A stretch of DNA of 64,000 nt. It comes from Pseudomonadota bacterium. Lineage in GTDB: Bacteria; Desulfobacterota; Syntrophobacteria; Syntrophobacterales; Syntrophobacteraceae. This document shows positions 28,977 to 37,580 of the stretch, piece after piece. Positions within the stretch are counted from its first letter, which is position 1, and every line of letters begins with the position of its first letter. The notes under the pieces were generated by a model. It worked only from the letters and a program-made list of their open reading frames with translations, was not told where the DNA came from and searched no databases. A program made the translations under genes and the position numbers. Location: NCBI GenBank assembly GCA_023416335.1, contig JAEZHY010000267.1:1-64000 (forward strand). The letters are read 5' to 3'.

Positions 28977-29890
28977 ATACCGCAGCCGGAATAATCGAGG
29001 TCCCCGCGGCCGCACTTCTTCCGATAGTCGTCGGCCTTCTGCTTCTTATCGCCCTCTCCTTTCGCATGATCGGAAAAGTGTTTGGAAACGGAGAGAACGG
29101 CACCAACGGCGATCTCGACCTGCTCCGCGCGACCTCAGCCTGTGAAGGCGAACCGACCCGGACGTGGGACCCGCGCGTGCGCATCGTATCTGCCCTGGTA
29201 TTCATTTTCTGCACCGCCTATCTGCACAGCATCGCCCTGGCCTGCGCCGCCTTTTTCCTTTCTCTCATTTCCCTTTTCGTCTCACGGGCATCCTTCCGAA
29301 AAGCCGTGACCCGGCTTATGGCCATGAGCGGCTTCCTCGGGATGCTCCTGATCGTCCTGCCTCTTACGGTACCGACGAGATCTGGCGATACGATTTTCGT
29401 CCCGTCGGGCTTTTCCGCAATCTCGGCAAACCTCCGCGGGCTTGAAACCGCGGCTTTGATCTGCCTCAAGGCCGGTTCCATCGCTTTCCTGGTGGAAGTC
29501 CTGTTCGGGAGCGAGCCGTTTTCGGTATTTCTGCAGGCAATCGAATCGCTAAGAATGCCGCAAACCGCCTGCCGCATGATTGCCCTTGCCCACCGGTATA
29601 TGTTCGTATTCGGAGACGAAGCGAGACGGATGCTCCGAGGCATGCGCGTGCGCGGATTTCGCGGAGGCGGTTTCGGCAATACGGCGCGGGCATTGGGAAA
29701 CCTGATCGGAATGCTCTTCGTCCGGAGCCTGGAGCGGACCGAAAGGGTCCACGAGGCAATGCTCTCGCGGGGCTTTTCCGGCAAGACGGCCGGCACGATT
29801 GAATTCAGGTCCAAGGTTTCCGACTGGGCCAAGGGGCTTCTTCTCGCAATGCCGGGTGTGGCGTTGCTCGTGCTGGACCGGTTGGGATGA
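28973..29890 (+). CDS. nikQ: Nickel ECF transporter T-component (NikQ/CbiQ)
   Basis: 305 residues, polytopic. The two coupling motifs that dock the ATPases are visible: EEARRML-like DEARRMLRGMRVRGFRG and SLERTERVHEAMLSRGFSG. The start overlaps the nikM stop (ATGA, 28973-28976). Energy-coupling membrane subunit. The ATPase gene follows only after a 476-base stretch filled with repeats. Confidence 0.92.
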   Translation: MNTAAGIIEVPAAALLPIVVGLLLLIALSFRMIGKVFGNGENGTNGDLDLLRATSACEGEPTRTWDPRVRIVSALVFIFCTAYLHSIALACAAFFLSLISLFVSRASFRKAVTRLMAMSGFLGMLLIVLPLTVPTRSGDTIFVPSGFSAISANLRGLETAALICLKAGSIAFLVEVLFGSEPFSVFLQAIESLRMPQTACRMIALAHRYMFVFGDEARRMLRGMRVRGFRGGGFGNTARALGNLIGMLFVRSLERTERVHEAMLSRGFSGKTAGTIEFRSKVSDWAKGLLLAMPGVALLVLDRLG

Positions 29891-29915
29891 AGAGTGGACA
29901 GTGAGCAGTGAACCG
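29890..29915. repeat. GTGARCR heptamer array directly after the nikQ stop
   Basis: AGAGTGGACAGTGAGCAGTGA begins within three bases of the nikQ stop codon; same family as the array after clpB. Confidence 0.55.
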
Positions 29916-29934
29916 GGTTGCGCGCGTATGCCCC

Positions 29935-30218
29935 TTAAGTTGCTTGTTTCCTTTTTCGTCTTGTGCCCCGGTTTTGAAGCAAAAGCACGAGGTGGGCGTA
30001 GGATGGTGACAACCCATCGTCTTTCGGAACGCCCGGGAATGATTGATCGGAAAGGCATGAGTCGGTGCCTGGAAAACGGGAAAGTTGTTATACGGAAAAA
30101 AGAAGTCGTGTTCGACAGCCACTGAGCTTCCCGGCGGCTGAGAGGGAAACGAACCTTAAAAAGCGATGGGTTCCCGCTCCGCTCCCACCCATCCTACGGC
30201 TCTGTTCCGGTTGGTGGC
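29935..30218. mobile_element. MITE-like element, copy A (within the nik operon)
   Basis: The core 29998-30197 starts GTAGGATGG...AACCCATCG and ends CGATGGGTT...CCCATCCTAC, giving imperfect terminal inverted repeats. The whole segment reads, in reverse complement, as a close copy of 46697-46985, about 85 percent alike by eye including the flanks. It has no transposase and no plausible protein. The rest of the 29891-30366 gap holds a heptamer array and a CGTGATTTTCGT-type repeat at about 30283-30330. Confidence 0.6.
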
Positions 30219-30366
30219 CATCTCTCAATGGGGGTGCAGTGCCGCAGGCTCTTAAGTCGCCTACAACCTTATCCAGTTGTTTTCTTTCGTGATTTTCGTT
30301 CGTGGTTGAAGTTTTTGTCTTTGCCCTTGCTGCTCCAAGTATCGTGGTTGAAAAACGAGGTCGTCT

Positions 30367-32058
30367 GTGCACCAAAGAGAATACACACCGCATTCCTTCT
30401 CCTCAAGGGAGGCCCTTTTCGAGGTCCGGAACCTGAGCTACCGCTACAGGGACGGCAAAAAGGCTCTCACCGGGATCGATCTCACCATCTTCGCCGGAGA
30501 CAGGGTGGCACTCGTTGGGCACAACGGGGCCGGGAAGACCACGTTCATCAAGCACCTGAATGGAATCTACCGGCCCGAATCCGGCGAGGTCCTGTACAGG
30601 GGCAGACCGCTCCGGTCCGAAGCCGACCTCCGGGAGGCGCGCCTCCGCATCGGCGTACTCTTCCAGGACCCCGACGATCAACTATTCTGCAATACGCTCT
30701 ACGAGGACATAGCTTTCGGGCCGCTCAACCAGGGGCTTTCGGTCGACCATGCGGAAGCACGGGTGAAATTCGCATCCCGTTCGGTCGATCTGGAAGACAT
30801 GCTCTATAAGGCCCCGCACAACCTGAGCTACGGTCAGAAAAAGCGCGCGGCCCTGGCAACGATATTGTCCATGCAGCCCGAGGTCCTGATCCTTGACGAA
30901 CCCACCGCAAACCTCGACTCGAAGCAGGAAAAGCTGCTCTGGGAACTCATCCAGGATTTCGCCGGCACGCTCATCGTGATAAGCCACGACCTTGAATTCC
31001 TCTACGGCCTCTGCGACCGGGCAATCGTGTTCGAGGCGGGCGCCGTCCACCACGACTTCACGATGAAGGAACTGGTCTCGCAGCCTGCGCTCATGCGCTC
31101 CCACGGCCTTGATTTCAACTTCCGCTTCCATTGCTGCCGGGACGGAGACGGGCACACTCACCTTCATGCGGACAGCGGCCTCGTTCACGATCACAGCCAT
31201 GCCCACCATCATCCCCTTCCGCACGTGCGCGAGGGGGATAATCCCGGAGCAGAAACTTCGACCGGCGGGCATAATTCCCTTCAAAACGGGGCAATCATAA
31301 GGCTGGTGAATTATTCCTTCAGCTACCCGGACGGGACTCACGGACTCGAAGGGGTAACCTTCGAAGTCCGCGAGGGCGAAAACGTAGCCATCGTCGGCGA
31401 AAACGGCGCGGGAAAATCTACTCTGGCGCATTGCCTGACAGGGATACTCTCCGGCGGGGGTACTCACCTCTTCTCGGGCGCACAGGTAAAGAACGGCTCG
31501 AAATCGGATCTCTGGAAGAAGGTGGGAATTGTTTTCCAGAACCCGGCGGACCAGCTCTTCTGCCCTACGGTCGAAGACGAAGTCGCGTTCGGGCCAAACC
31601 AGATGAGACTCCCAAAAGGCGAGGTCCGGGCGCGGGTGGAAGAGGCCCTGGATCTGGTCAAGCTGACGGGATTCGAGAAAAGAGTGCCGCTCCACCTGAG
31701 CGCAGGGGAGCGGAAAAGGGTCGCAATAGCCGCAGCCCTGAGCATGAAGCCCGAGATTCTCATCCTGGACGAACCCACCGCCCATTTGGATCCGCAGAAC
31801 GAGGAACTCTTGATAGGGATACTCCAGGGACTTGAGATAACAAAAATCCTCATCAGCCACGATATTCCCCTGATAAGAACGCTTTGCCGCCGGGTCGCCG
31901 TCCTTCACAAAGGGAGGATCGTGCGCGATTACAGCCTGGAACATTTCGTCGCCGACCACCACTTGATCTCCCTGAACGGACTCGACTATACATACCGTAA
32001 CGCATGCCATGAGGAGATACTCGCTCTCCAGAAGGCGGCCGCGCGGAACCACACTTAG
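30367..32058 (+). CDS. nikO: Nickel ECF transporter double ATPase (NikO/CbiO fusion) with a His-rich linker
   Basis: 563 residues with two complete ABC ATPase domains in one chain. First: Walker A GHNGAGKTT (~51), signature NLSYGQKKR, Walker B LILDEPTANLD. Second: GENGAGKST (~345), signature HLSAGERKR, LILDEPTAHLDP. Between them (~258-300) is a histidine-rich linker, with HTHLHADSG and HDHSHAHHHPLPH, that could hold metal ions. ECF transporters usually have two separate or two identical ATPases, so this fusion supplies both. The start is GTG 30367 after GAGGT (30356-30360). Confidence 0.92.
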   Translation: MHQREYTPHSFSSREALFEVRNLSYRYRDGKKALTGIDLTIFAGDRVALVGHNGAGKTTFIKHLNGIYRPESGEVLYRGRPLRSEADLREARLRIGVLFQDPDDQLFCNTLYEDIAFGPLNQGLSVDHAEARVKFASRSVDLEDMLYKAPHNLSYGQKKRAALATILSMQPEVLILDEPTANLDSKQEKLLWELIQDFAGTLIVISHDLEFLYGLCDRAIVFEAGAVHHDFTMKELVSQPALMRSHGLDFNFRFHCCRDGDGHTHLHADSGLVHDHSHAHHHPLPHVREGDNPGAETSTGGHNSLQNGAIIRLVNYSFSYPDGTHGLEGVTFEVREGENVAIVGENGAGKSTLAHCLTGILSGGGTHLFSGAQVKNGSKSDLWKKVGIVFQNPADQLFCPTVEDEVAFGPNQMRLPKGEVRARVEEALDLVKLTGFEKRVPLHLSAGERKRVAIAAALSMKPEILILDEPTAHLDPQNEELLIGILQGLEITKILISHDIPLIRTLCRRVAVLHKGRIVRDYSLEHFVADHHLISLNGLDYTYRNACHEEILALQKAAARNHT

Positions 32059-32316
32059 ATAAAGCCTGCTCGAGCCGAAGTTTATGAAAGCCGGATCTTT
32101 TTGTATGTAGTGGCTGCTATTTGGGGAGGTCACAGTCTCCGGATTTTCGGCTACAGTTTTGACATTTACGGATGGGCATTTATGTTATTTATGCGGGTGT
32201 TGAATCAATTCATGCAAAACGTGGAACTACATTCATTGCCGGTTATGATAAAAACTCAAGGTCCGTAATAATCGCGGCAGGTTCTCCCGCGTTCAAATGG
32301 AAGAGAGTGACGGCTG

Positions 32317-32556
32317 ATGATAACTCATGTAAAACGAGTCATAAGAATCGCACTGGGCTGTATTTTTTTGGTCCTCGGGTTGGCCGGTCTGGTCCTCCCT
32401 ATTCTGCAGGGCTGGTTGTTCATCGGTTTGGCAATTATCACTCTCTCTCAGGACATCCGCGTTCTTGCCAACTTCGAATCGAAAATAACTTCCCGTTTCC
32501 CGAAAGTGGGCCAGGTCTCCGAGCGCATGAGAAAAATAATCCCGCTATGGGATTAA
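32317..32556 (+). CDS. Small membrane protein (PGPGW-like family)
   Basis: 79 residues. One strongly hydrophobic hairpin (ALGCIFLVLGLAGLVLPILQ, then WLFIGLAIITLS), preceded by a basic segment and followed by an amphipathic, basic tail. The pattern resembles the PGPGW/DUF454-like small inner-membrane proteins, though the PGPGW motif itself is degenerate here (QGWLF). Function unknown. It stands alone after nikO; 32059-32316 shows nothing else. Confidence 0.6.
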   Translation: MITHVKRVIRIALGCIFLVLGLAGLVLPILQGWLFIGLAIITLSQDIRVLANFESKITSRFPKVGQVSERMRKIIPLWD

Positions 32557-32876
32557 CGACCGGCGCTCCTCCCACAGTACCCCGAAAAGATCGCTGAAGC
32601 AGGCAAACAGCGAGTCGCTGGTGAGCACAGTTCCGTCCCGTTGTCTTTCCCGCTCATCAGTCACGTAAAAAGATTTGCATTCAATGCCGCTTCCCGCTCC
32701 CTTGTAGACAAAATCCCGGGCGTCACTCGTCTTAATAGGGACAAAGTTGTGTGCAAAAGCGAATTTGTGGTAAAATTGAAAGTGCTTTTGCTGCAGTGCA
32801 AAGATGAAGAGGTGAAAGTTGTCAATCGACTTTGCTTGAATTGGACAAGCCACACCGTGATTTAAGGAGGAAAGCC

Positions 32877-33305
32877 ATGAGACGCTTCGCTAAGATTTTC
32901 GTGGTCGTCGTGGCATTAATTGCCTCTCTGGTTCTTATCGCACCCACCTATGCCCAGAATAGGCAGGGGGGCCACTCTTATAATGGGGGGCGCTCTTCTT
33001 ATGGAGGCCACTCATACAGTGGCGGCAGCAGCCGTTACTATCACGGAGGCAGCCGATACTATCATGGAGGCGGTCGCTATTACCACGGCGGCGGTCGTTA
33101 TTACCACGGCGGCTGGGGTTGGTGGGGATGGGGTCCCCGCGCGTATGTCGGGGCGTACGCGCCTTACTGGTACTACCCGCCTTATTACACATACTATCCA
33201 TACTACCCGTACCCCGCATATTATGGGCCTCCGGCACCGTATTACCGGTACTATCCATGGTACTCTTATTACCCTTACTCTTATTACATCTATCCTTATT
33301 ATTGA
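32877..33305 (+). CDS. Secreted Gly/Tyr/His-rich repeat protein
   Basis: 142 residues. A signal peptide (RFAKIFVVVVALIASLVLI, cleavage after TYA) is followed by a low-complexity mature part: SYxGG units, then at least four YYHGG repeats (~55-85), and a C-terminal half that is mostly Tyr and Pro (YYPPYYTYYPYYP). AAGGAGG (32863-32869) precedes the ATG at 32877. No fold is predictable; such proteins occur in cell envelopes and may cross-link through Tyr or bind metal through His. It precedes an EF-hand protein by 54 bp. Confidence 0.72.
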   Translation: MRRFAKIFVVVVALIASLVLIAPTYAQNRQGGHSYNGGRSSYGGHSYSGGSSRYYHGGSRYYHGGGRYYHGGGRYYHGGWGWWGWGPRAYVGAYAPYWYYPPYYTYYPYYPYPAYYGPPAPYYRYYPWYSYYPYSYYIYPYY

Positions 33306-33359
33306 TATTGGACGTTTCGGGGACCTTTATCATGACAAAATCTTTTCGGAAGGAAATGA

Positions 33360-33704
33360 ATGGATAAGCGAAAAATAATACCGGCCGTCATTGGCATCTC
33401 CATGCTTGTAAGCAGCCTTGCCTTCGCGCAGACTCAGCCCCCTCCTCCTCCGGGCAGCAGGGAAGCAAGGCCCGACCCGCGCATGGAGCAGGCAATTGAC
33501 AATATGCTTCAGGACATGGACACCAATGGGGACGGTAAGATCAGCAAAAAGGAATGGCTCGCCGCCCAGGAAAGGCAGTTCAAAAGACTCGACAGAAACG
33601 GCGACGGATTTGTATCCAAAGACGAAATTAAGGCCGATATGATGGACCGCATGCGAGATATGAGAGAGTCCCGTCCGCCGGAAAGGGGACGCGGGCAGCA
33701 GTAA
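33360..33704 (+). CDS. Secreted EF-hand protein
   Basis: 114 residues. Signal peptide ending at LAFAQ, a short proline run (PPPPP), then two canonical EF-hand loops, DTNGDGKISKKEW and DRNGDGFVSKDEI, so calcium binding is very likely. A charged helical tail ends RGRGQQ. AAGGAA at 33350-33355 precedes the ATG. It follows the Gly/Tyr/His-rich protein and ends at a strong terminator, so the two genes may form one transcript. Periplasmic or surface location is inferred from the signal peptide. Confidence 0.85.
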   Translation: MDKRKIIPAVIGISMLVSSLAFAQTQPPPPPGSREARPDPRMEQAIDNMLQDMDTNGDGKISKKEWLAAQERQFKRLDRNGDGFVSKDEIKADMMDRMRDMRESRPPERGRGQQ

Positions 33705-33764
33705 GTCCTGAGTTTTTGCCCGCCTGGGCTGAAGCGCTTAAAAGGACAGCATAGATTTCGGGTT

Positions 33765-33795
33765 ATGGCGCGGTTTCCCGACCGCGCCATTTTTT
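33765..33795 (+). terminator. Rho-independent terminator after the EF-hand gene
   Basis: ATGGCGCGGT (33765-33774) pairs perfectly with ACCGCGCCAT (33781-33790) over a six-base loop, followed by TTTTT. Confidence 0.9.
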
Positions 33796-33889
33796 GTCGA
33801 TCAGCGACACGACTATATGTCCAAGAGAACCGCTGAATCGGCGATTTTCGGGCTGTTGCTCGATCCCCGAAAATTGCTGCAGGCATTGC

Positions 33890-34126
33890 TTATATTCTTC
33901 TAATCGCCCATTGCGTCGTTATTACCTGAAATCCGTCTTCGAATTCTACAAGGCAGTTATTGCCGGCTTTTGTACGGATAAGGACCCGACATTTCCAGCC
34001 CTTCCGTTCCGGCATCCGCTTTTTCCAGGACCAGATATGGTCGAAAGAAGGCCGTTGATCCCTGAAACCATTCTGCATTGCGGCGAAACCTCTCCTTTTC
34101 CGGTGACGGAACAGCTCCTTTTTCAC
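33890..34126 (-). CDS. Small conserved-looking protein ending in an LVEFEDGF motif
   Basis: 78 residues if started at 34126; ATG 34015 would give 42. The C-terminal part, CRVLIRTKAGNNCLVEFEDGF, then VITTQWAIRRI, looks like a real small beta-barrel protein family that I recall from other deltaproteobacteria with the motif NSxLVEFEDGxxVVTSRxALR. The N-terminal part is basic and less convincing. No strong ribosome site for either start. The remaining part of the gene-free stretch 33796-34347 shows nothing else. Confidence 0.4.
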   Translation of the reverse strand: MKKELFRHRKRRGFAAMQNGFRDQRPSFDHIWSWKKRMPERKGWKCRVLIRTKAGNNCLVEFEDGFQVITTQWAIRRI

Positions 34127-34347
34127 ATCAAAAACACAGAATCAGATAAGTTCCGGAGGAGCGTTTTTCAAGGGCAGTGGAGCAATCGAAGATGGACTGA
34201 AATCGGAACGGCACTGCAACACCCGAATCTCCGCCCGGATACTCCGGGCAAATTTCTCCATGGCGTTGCTCCAGGAAAGAACGTGTTGAGAAGGAAGACC
34301 AGGTTATTACGGCATCCACAGCTCTTCCGGCCCAAAACCACGCACGG

Positions 34348-34782
34348 TCATTCCGCCAACCCTGCTTCACCGGCAAGTTCGGAAGAATCCGTGGTGGGAG
34401 ACAACGACGACTTGGGACCGCGCAAAAGCTCGTCTAAATCTCCCTGCAGGCCGGAGAAGATCCTCTGCAACTGATTTTCTCCAATAGCCCTGCTCAATAC
34501 GGAGATAACGCAGCGCGCCTGCCGAATAGCTTCCGGATGCCCAATATCCGCGCGAGATTGAATTCTGTTGTAGAATTCCTCAATAGCGAAGGTCGGCGGA
34601 CTGGCCTCATTGCCCAGGTAAATCTTCAGTTTCTTAGGGAGCTGATCGGCAAGGAGGTCCCGCTCGCCTTTGCCGAGACGCTCCGCGAGAGTGACGAAAA
34701 CAGCCCTGACGATCCTTTCCGCCTCTGTGGAACGGAGCCCCGCTTCCCGTTGTACGTTCTCCACAAATTGTTCGTACTCCAT
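34348..34782 (-). CDS. DUF2267 domain protein
   Basis: 144 residues from ATG 34782. MEYEQFVENVQREAGLRSTEAERIVRAVFVTLAERLGKGERDLLADQLP is the start of the DUF2267 helical repeat, and a second, weaker repeat follows (EEFYNRIQSRADIG and on). GAGGGG (34791-34796) sits eight bases before this ATG, so I prefer it to an upstream in-frame start at 34944. The family is common in anaerobes and nitrogen fixers; its function is unknown. Confidence 0.85.
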   Translation of the reverse strand: MEYEQFVENVQREAGLRSTEAERIVRAVFVTLAERLGKGERDLLADQLPKKLKIYLGNEASPPTFAIEEFYNRIQSRADIGHPEAIRQARCVISVLSRAIGENQLQRIFSGLQGDLDELLRGPKSSLSPTTDSSELAGEAGLAE

Positions 34783-34945
34783 CCGATAATCCCCTCTTCC
34801 TGGAATATTCGTGTGGATCCTGAGAAAGGGATGAAACTTTGAAGTAACCTTCTTAGCTGCATGAACAACTTTCCGTCGGTAATCCGGAGAATCCGACAGC
34901 ATATTCGGACCCACTTTTCGCAAATCTTTTATTAATTCATTCACT

Positions 34946-34951
34946 TATAAT
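34946..34951 (+). promoter_or_regulatory. Perfect -10 hexamer for a possible small transcript
   Basis: TATAAT with AT-rich upstream DNA but no clear -35. It is followed by a short possible reading frame (34974-35090) and a strong hairpin terminator (35161-35209), which together outline a transcript of about 250 nt. Confidence 0.35.
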
Positions 34952-34973
34952 AGCCATTGCGAGTCCGGGAGCA

Positions 34974-35090
34974 ATGCACTCTTTCGACACCGGCAAAACG
35001 ATGCCGAAGAAGCTGAACAGAGAGGACCGTTCGCCAAAAAACGCGGAATTCAAACCTGGTCATGTAAATAAATGTAAAGAACTGGAGTAA
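34974..35090 (+). CDS. Possible 38-residue small protein
   Basis: A short frame, MHSFDTGKTMPKKLNRED to KCKELE, preceded by GGGAG (34967-34971). It lies between a TATAAT and a strong terminator and is highly charged. No family is recognised. It may equally be part of a non-coding transcript. Confidence 0.22.
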   Translation: MHSFDTGKTMPKKLNREDRSPKNAEFKPGHVNKCKELE

Positions 35091-35160
35091 TGGACCAAAG
35101 CCCAATTTCCCGTCTAAACCGACATGATTATTTAGGTGTCAAGCGAGGACAAAATGTTTC

Positions 35161-35209
35161 AAATGAAAGACATCAGCTTTCGGGATGGGCCTGATGTCTT
35201 TTCATTTTT
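35161..35209 (+). terminator. Strong hairpin terminator in the gap before hsp20
   Basis: AATGAAAGACATCAG (35162-35176) pairs with CTGATGTCTTTTCATT (35191-35206), apart from one bulged base, and TTTC follows. No recognised gene ends here, which suggests a small upstream transcript. 35210-35497 holds no gene; TTGACA at 35417-35422 is a weak promoter candidate for hsp20. Confidence 0.7.
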
Positions 35210-35497
35210 CCGGCCCACGCCGCAATTAGCCACAATCGATTTTCCCCCCCAAAGATCGACATATCCAGCCGGTTTGTTCTCTCCACCGTGACCTGCCGGC
35301 ATAAATCCACCTGTCTCATAATCAATGGGCCGGCTTTTCGTCCTCCCCCATCTCTGTTTGGAATCAATTCCCGGGATCTTCACCCGACACGTAAATCGAT
35401 ACTTGCAACTGCAGTCTTGACAGGCACCCACTCTGGACTAATCATTCTTAAAAATGAAGCAACCAATTGGAATTGAACCTATAAGGAGATGACGACA

Positions 35498-35968
35498 ATG
35501 TTTGAGACCGGACCATATTTCAGAGAAAGAAACCTTACCGGCGATTCCACTCCGGACTGGGCTGACAGGTTCTTCAGTGATGTCGTACCATCGAGGCTTT
35601 TTCGGGAGATGATCCCCTCTTTCCGGTGGGGACAAGATGGAATCATGCCTGCTTTCGACATTTCCGAGACGGATGCTCATTTCGTAGTAAGGGCGGACCT
35701 CCCGGGGATCAATGCGAACGAGCTTGATATCAGCCTGGCAGGAAACGTCCTTACCATCAAGGGAGAAAAGAAGGATGAGAGGAGGGAGGACGGTGAGAAC
35801 TGCTACTGTTCCGAGAGGCGGTTCGGTTCTTTCAGCCGTTCATTCAAGCTACCCTCTGACGTAAGCAGCGAGGGAATCGAGGCCGCCTACAAGGACGGCG
35901 TGCTCAGTGTGACCATTCCCAAATCGGAAGCGAACAGGCACAGAAAAATAACCGTCAAGACCCATTGA
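35498..35968 (+). CDS. Hsp20/alpha-crystallin small heat-shock protein
   Basis: 156 residues from ATG 35498. The alpha-crystallin domain occupies ~50-150: MPAFDISETDAHFVVRADLPGI, NVLTIKGEKK, RRFGSFSRSFKLP, and the conserved AAYKDGVLSVTIPK near the C-terminus. It is an ATP-independent holdase. AAGGAG (35483-35488) touches an ATG at 35489 and is better spaced for 35498. It is followed by a strong terminator; no CIRCE element was found upstream. Confidence 0.93.
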   Translation: MFETGPYFRERNLTGDSTPDWADRFFSDVVPSRLFREMIPSFRWGQDGIMPAFDISETDAHFVVRADLPGINANELDISLAGNVLTIKGEKKDERREDGENCYCSERRFGSFSRSFKLPSDVSSEGIEAAYKDGVLSVTIPKSEANRHRKITVKTH

Positions 35969-36000
35969 TTTTAGCATTTTTCCGTTACGATAGTCGCATG

Positions 36001-36030
36001 AGAAGCGGGGAGCCCCCCGCTTCTTTTTTT
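36001..36030 (+). terminator. Rho-independent terminator of hsp20
   Basis: AGAAGCGGGG (36001-36010) pairs with CCCCGCTTCT (36015-36024), followed by a run of T. Confidence 0.92.
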
Positions 36031-36111
36031 CTTCCATCATCCGGGTGGATCCCATGGATTCCGGCTAAAGTGCTGCCGGAATGACGCTTGCGGGGACGAT
36101 TCGCAATCAAG

Positions 36112-36148
36112 AGCCCCGAAACCGGGATCCCGGCTCGGGGCTTTTTTT
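36112..36148 (+). terminator. Second hairpin terminator between hsp20 and the convergent secreted-protein gene
   Basis: AGCCCCGA (36112-36119) pairs with TCGGGGCT (36135-36142), enclosing the palindrome CCGGGATCCCGG, and is followed by TTTTTT. It reads in the plus direction and may protect against antisense reading of the next gene. Confidence 0.75.
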
Positions 36149-36170
36149 ACTCAATCGGCATTGCCGCCCT

Positions 36171-37580
36171 CTATCGGTACTCAAGGTAAAGCTGCGGCCT
36201 CCTGTTGGCATTGGTGTAGTAAGCCAGGCTTTCGAACCACGTTGTCCGAATGAGTGTGGCGTAGGGAAATACGAATTTGGAATCGTACAGAATAAACCCG
36301 TAATTGCCCCAGGTTCCGTTTGCCCAGTACTGCACCATGTCCGTGACATCGACTTCCAGCACTGCCGACAGGAATGTCGGAGGGGATACCGTTTTCCACA
36401 CGGCGGAGTAAACGTTTGGCTGATTGTTCCAGGTAATGGTGCTCGGGGACCATGATCCTGCCAAGGCACACACATTATAGGTAGTGTTGAAGTCACCGGC
36501 CAGTTCGTACGGGTACAGCCTTAGGATTGCCCTGTTGATCGTCTTCCCGGCGATCGTAGACTGAATGTTGAACGCCAGCACAGTCCTGTTGTCGATAAAG
36601 TCCTGCAGCCCCAGAAAGGCATTGTAGGCCCAGAATACACCGACCCCGGTCCCTGAAGGATTAGCATACACAGTGTTCGCGTAGTTCGGATACACGTCGC
36701 TGGATTTCAGCATATTGACCGTCGAAGCAATGACGGTGGTCTGGGTAACCGAAGACGCATTCTTGATGGTAACGTTGAAAGACTTCGTTCTCATGCCGTA
36801 GGTGGCGGATATGGAACACGTTTGATCGGAACTGACTGCACTGGTAGTAAGATATCCCGTAGCGCCGATGTTGGCGTAATCCTGGGGGAACACGTTCCAC
36901 AACGCGCTGGAAGTTACATTGGCGGTGCTTCCGTCGCTGTAATTTGCCGTACACGTGTATTGAGCACCAGTAGACTCGCTTACCTGAGTGGGGCCGGAAA
37001 TAGTCAATGAACTCACGTAAGCCGTCACGTTCTTAATGACTACATTATAGTTTGCTGTTTTGCCCCCGTACGATGCGGTTATCGTAATAGTCTGGTCCGA
37101 AGGGACATTCGACGTGGTGAGAAAGCCGTTGCTGTTGACCGAGGCATACTGGGAATTCTCACTCCAGGAGACGGAATGGGTAACATCCTCGAAGGTCCCG
37201 TCTATGTAATTGGCGGTACACCGATATTCCGCCCACTGTGTCTCTCCCACCAACTGGGCCCCGGTAATAGTAAGGGAGGATACCTGCGGTTCCTGCAGCA
37301 ACAGAAGGAACACGCTGTTCAGCGCCTTGTTACCGTTAGGCCTGGGCAATTTCAGTGTCCCGCTGTCTGTTTCACTTTCCTGTGACGGGGACTTCAGAGA
37401 GTTCTGCCCCGAGAGCAGATCCCCTGGTAATGTTGCTGAAGTGAGTACCGGCAGTGAATTGTCCCCGGCAAGGGATGCAGTCTGCGAATCGCCAATAACA
37501 CGACCGGGATGAACGACAAGGAAAATAGTAATAACGGCTATTGAAGTAAATGCAAGTATCCAACGGTGCGGAATTTTCAT
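36171..37580 (-). CDS. Secreted BIG2-like / DNRLRE-domain protein
   Basis: 469 residues. Signal peptide (WILAFTSIAVITIFLVV), a low-complexity spacer, then two BIG2-like immunoglobulin repeats: SSLTITGAQLVGETQWAEY with NYIDGTFEDVT, and SSLTISGPTQVSESTGAQY with NYSDGSTANVT. A DNRLRE/TGF-propeptide-like C-terminal domain follows (RTVLAFNIQS, AILRLYPYEL, DVTDMVQYWANG, GFILYD). This architecture is seen in extracellular or surface proteins with adhesion or structural roles. No anchor motif is seen. It is transcribed alone, convergent with hsp20. Confidence 0.75.
   Translation of the reverse strand: MKIPHRWILAFTSIAVITIFLVVHPGRVIGDSQTASLAGDNSLPVLTSATLPGDLLSGQNSLKSPSQESETDSGTLKLPRPNGNKALNSVFLLLLQEPQVSSLTITGAQLVGETQWAEYRCTANYIDGTFEDVTHSVSWSENSQYASVNSNGFLTTSNVPSDQTITITASYGGKTANYNVVIKNVTAYVSSLTISGPTQVSESTGAQYTCTANYSDGSTANVTSSALWNVFPQDYANIGATGYLTTSAVSSDQTCSISATYGMRTKSFNVTIKNASSVTQTTVIASTVNMLKSSDVYPNYANTVYANPSGTGVGVFWAYNAFLGLQDFIDNRTVLAFNIQSTIAGKTINRAILRLYPYELAGDFNTTYNVCALAGSWSPSTITWNNQPNVYSAVWKTVSPPTFLSAVLEVDVTDMVQYWANGTWGNYGFILYDSKFVFPYATLIRTTWFESLAYYTNANRRPQLYLEYR

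Noticed and set aside
30682..32133. 483-codon antisense frame opposite nikO
   Set aside because: Mirror of ABC ATPase codons; no family similarity.
33794..34474. 226-codon plus-strand frame between the EF-hand gene and DUF2267
   Set aside because: Starts just past the terminator, runs antisense into the DUF2267 gene, and has no motif; the small minus-strand frame with LVEFEDGF is more credible.
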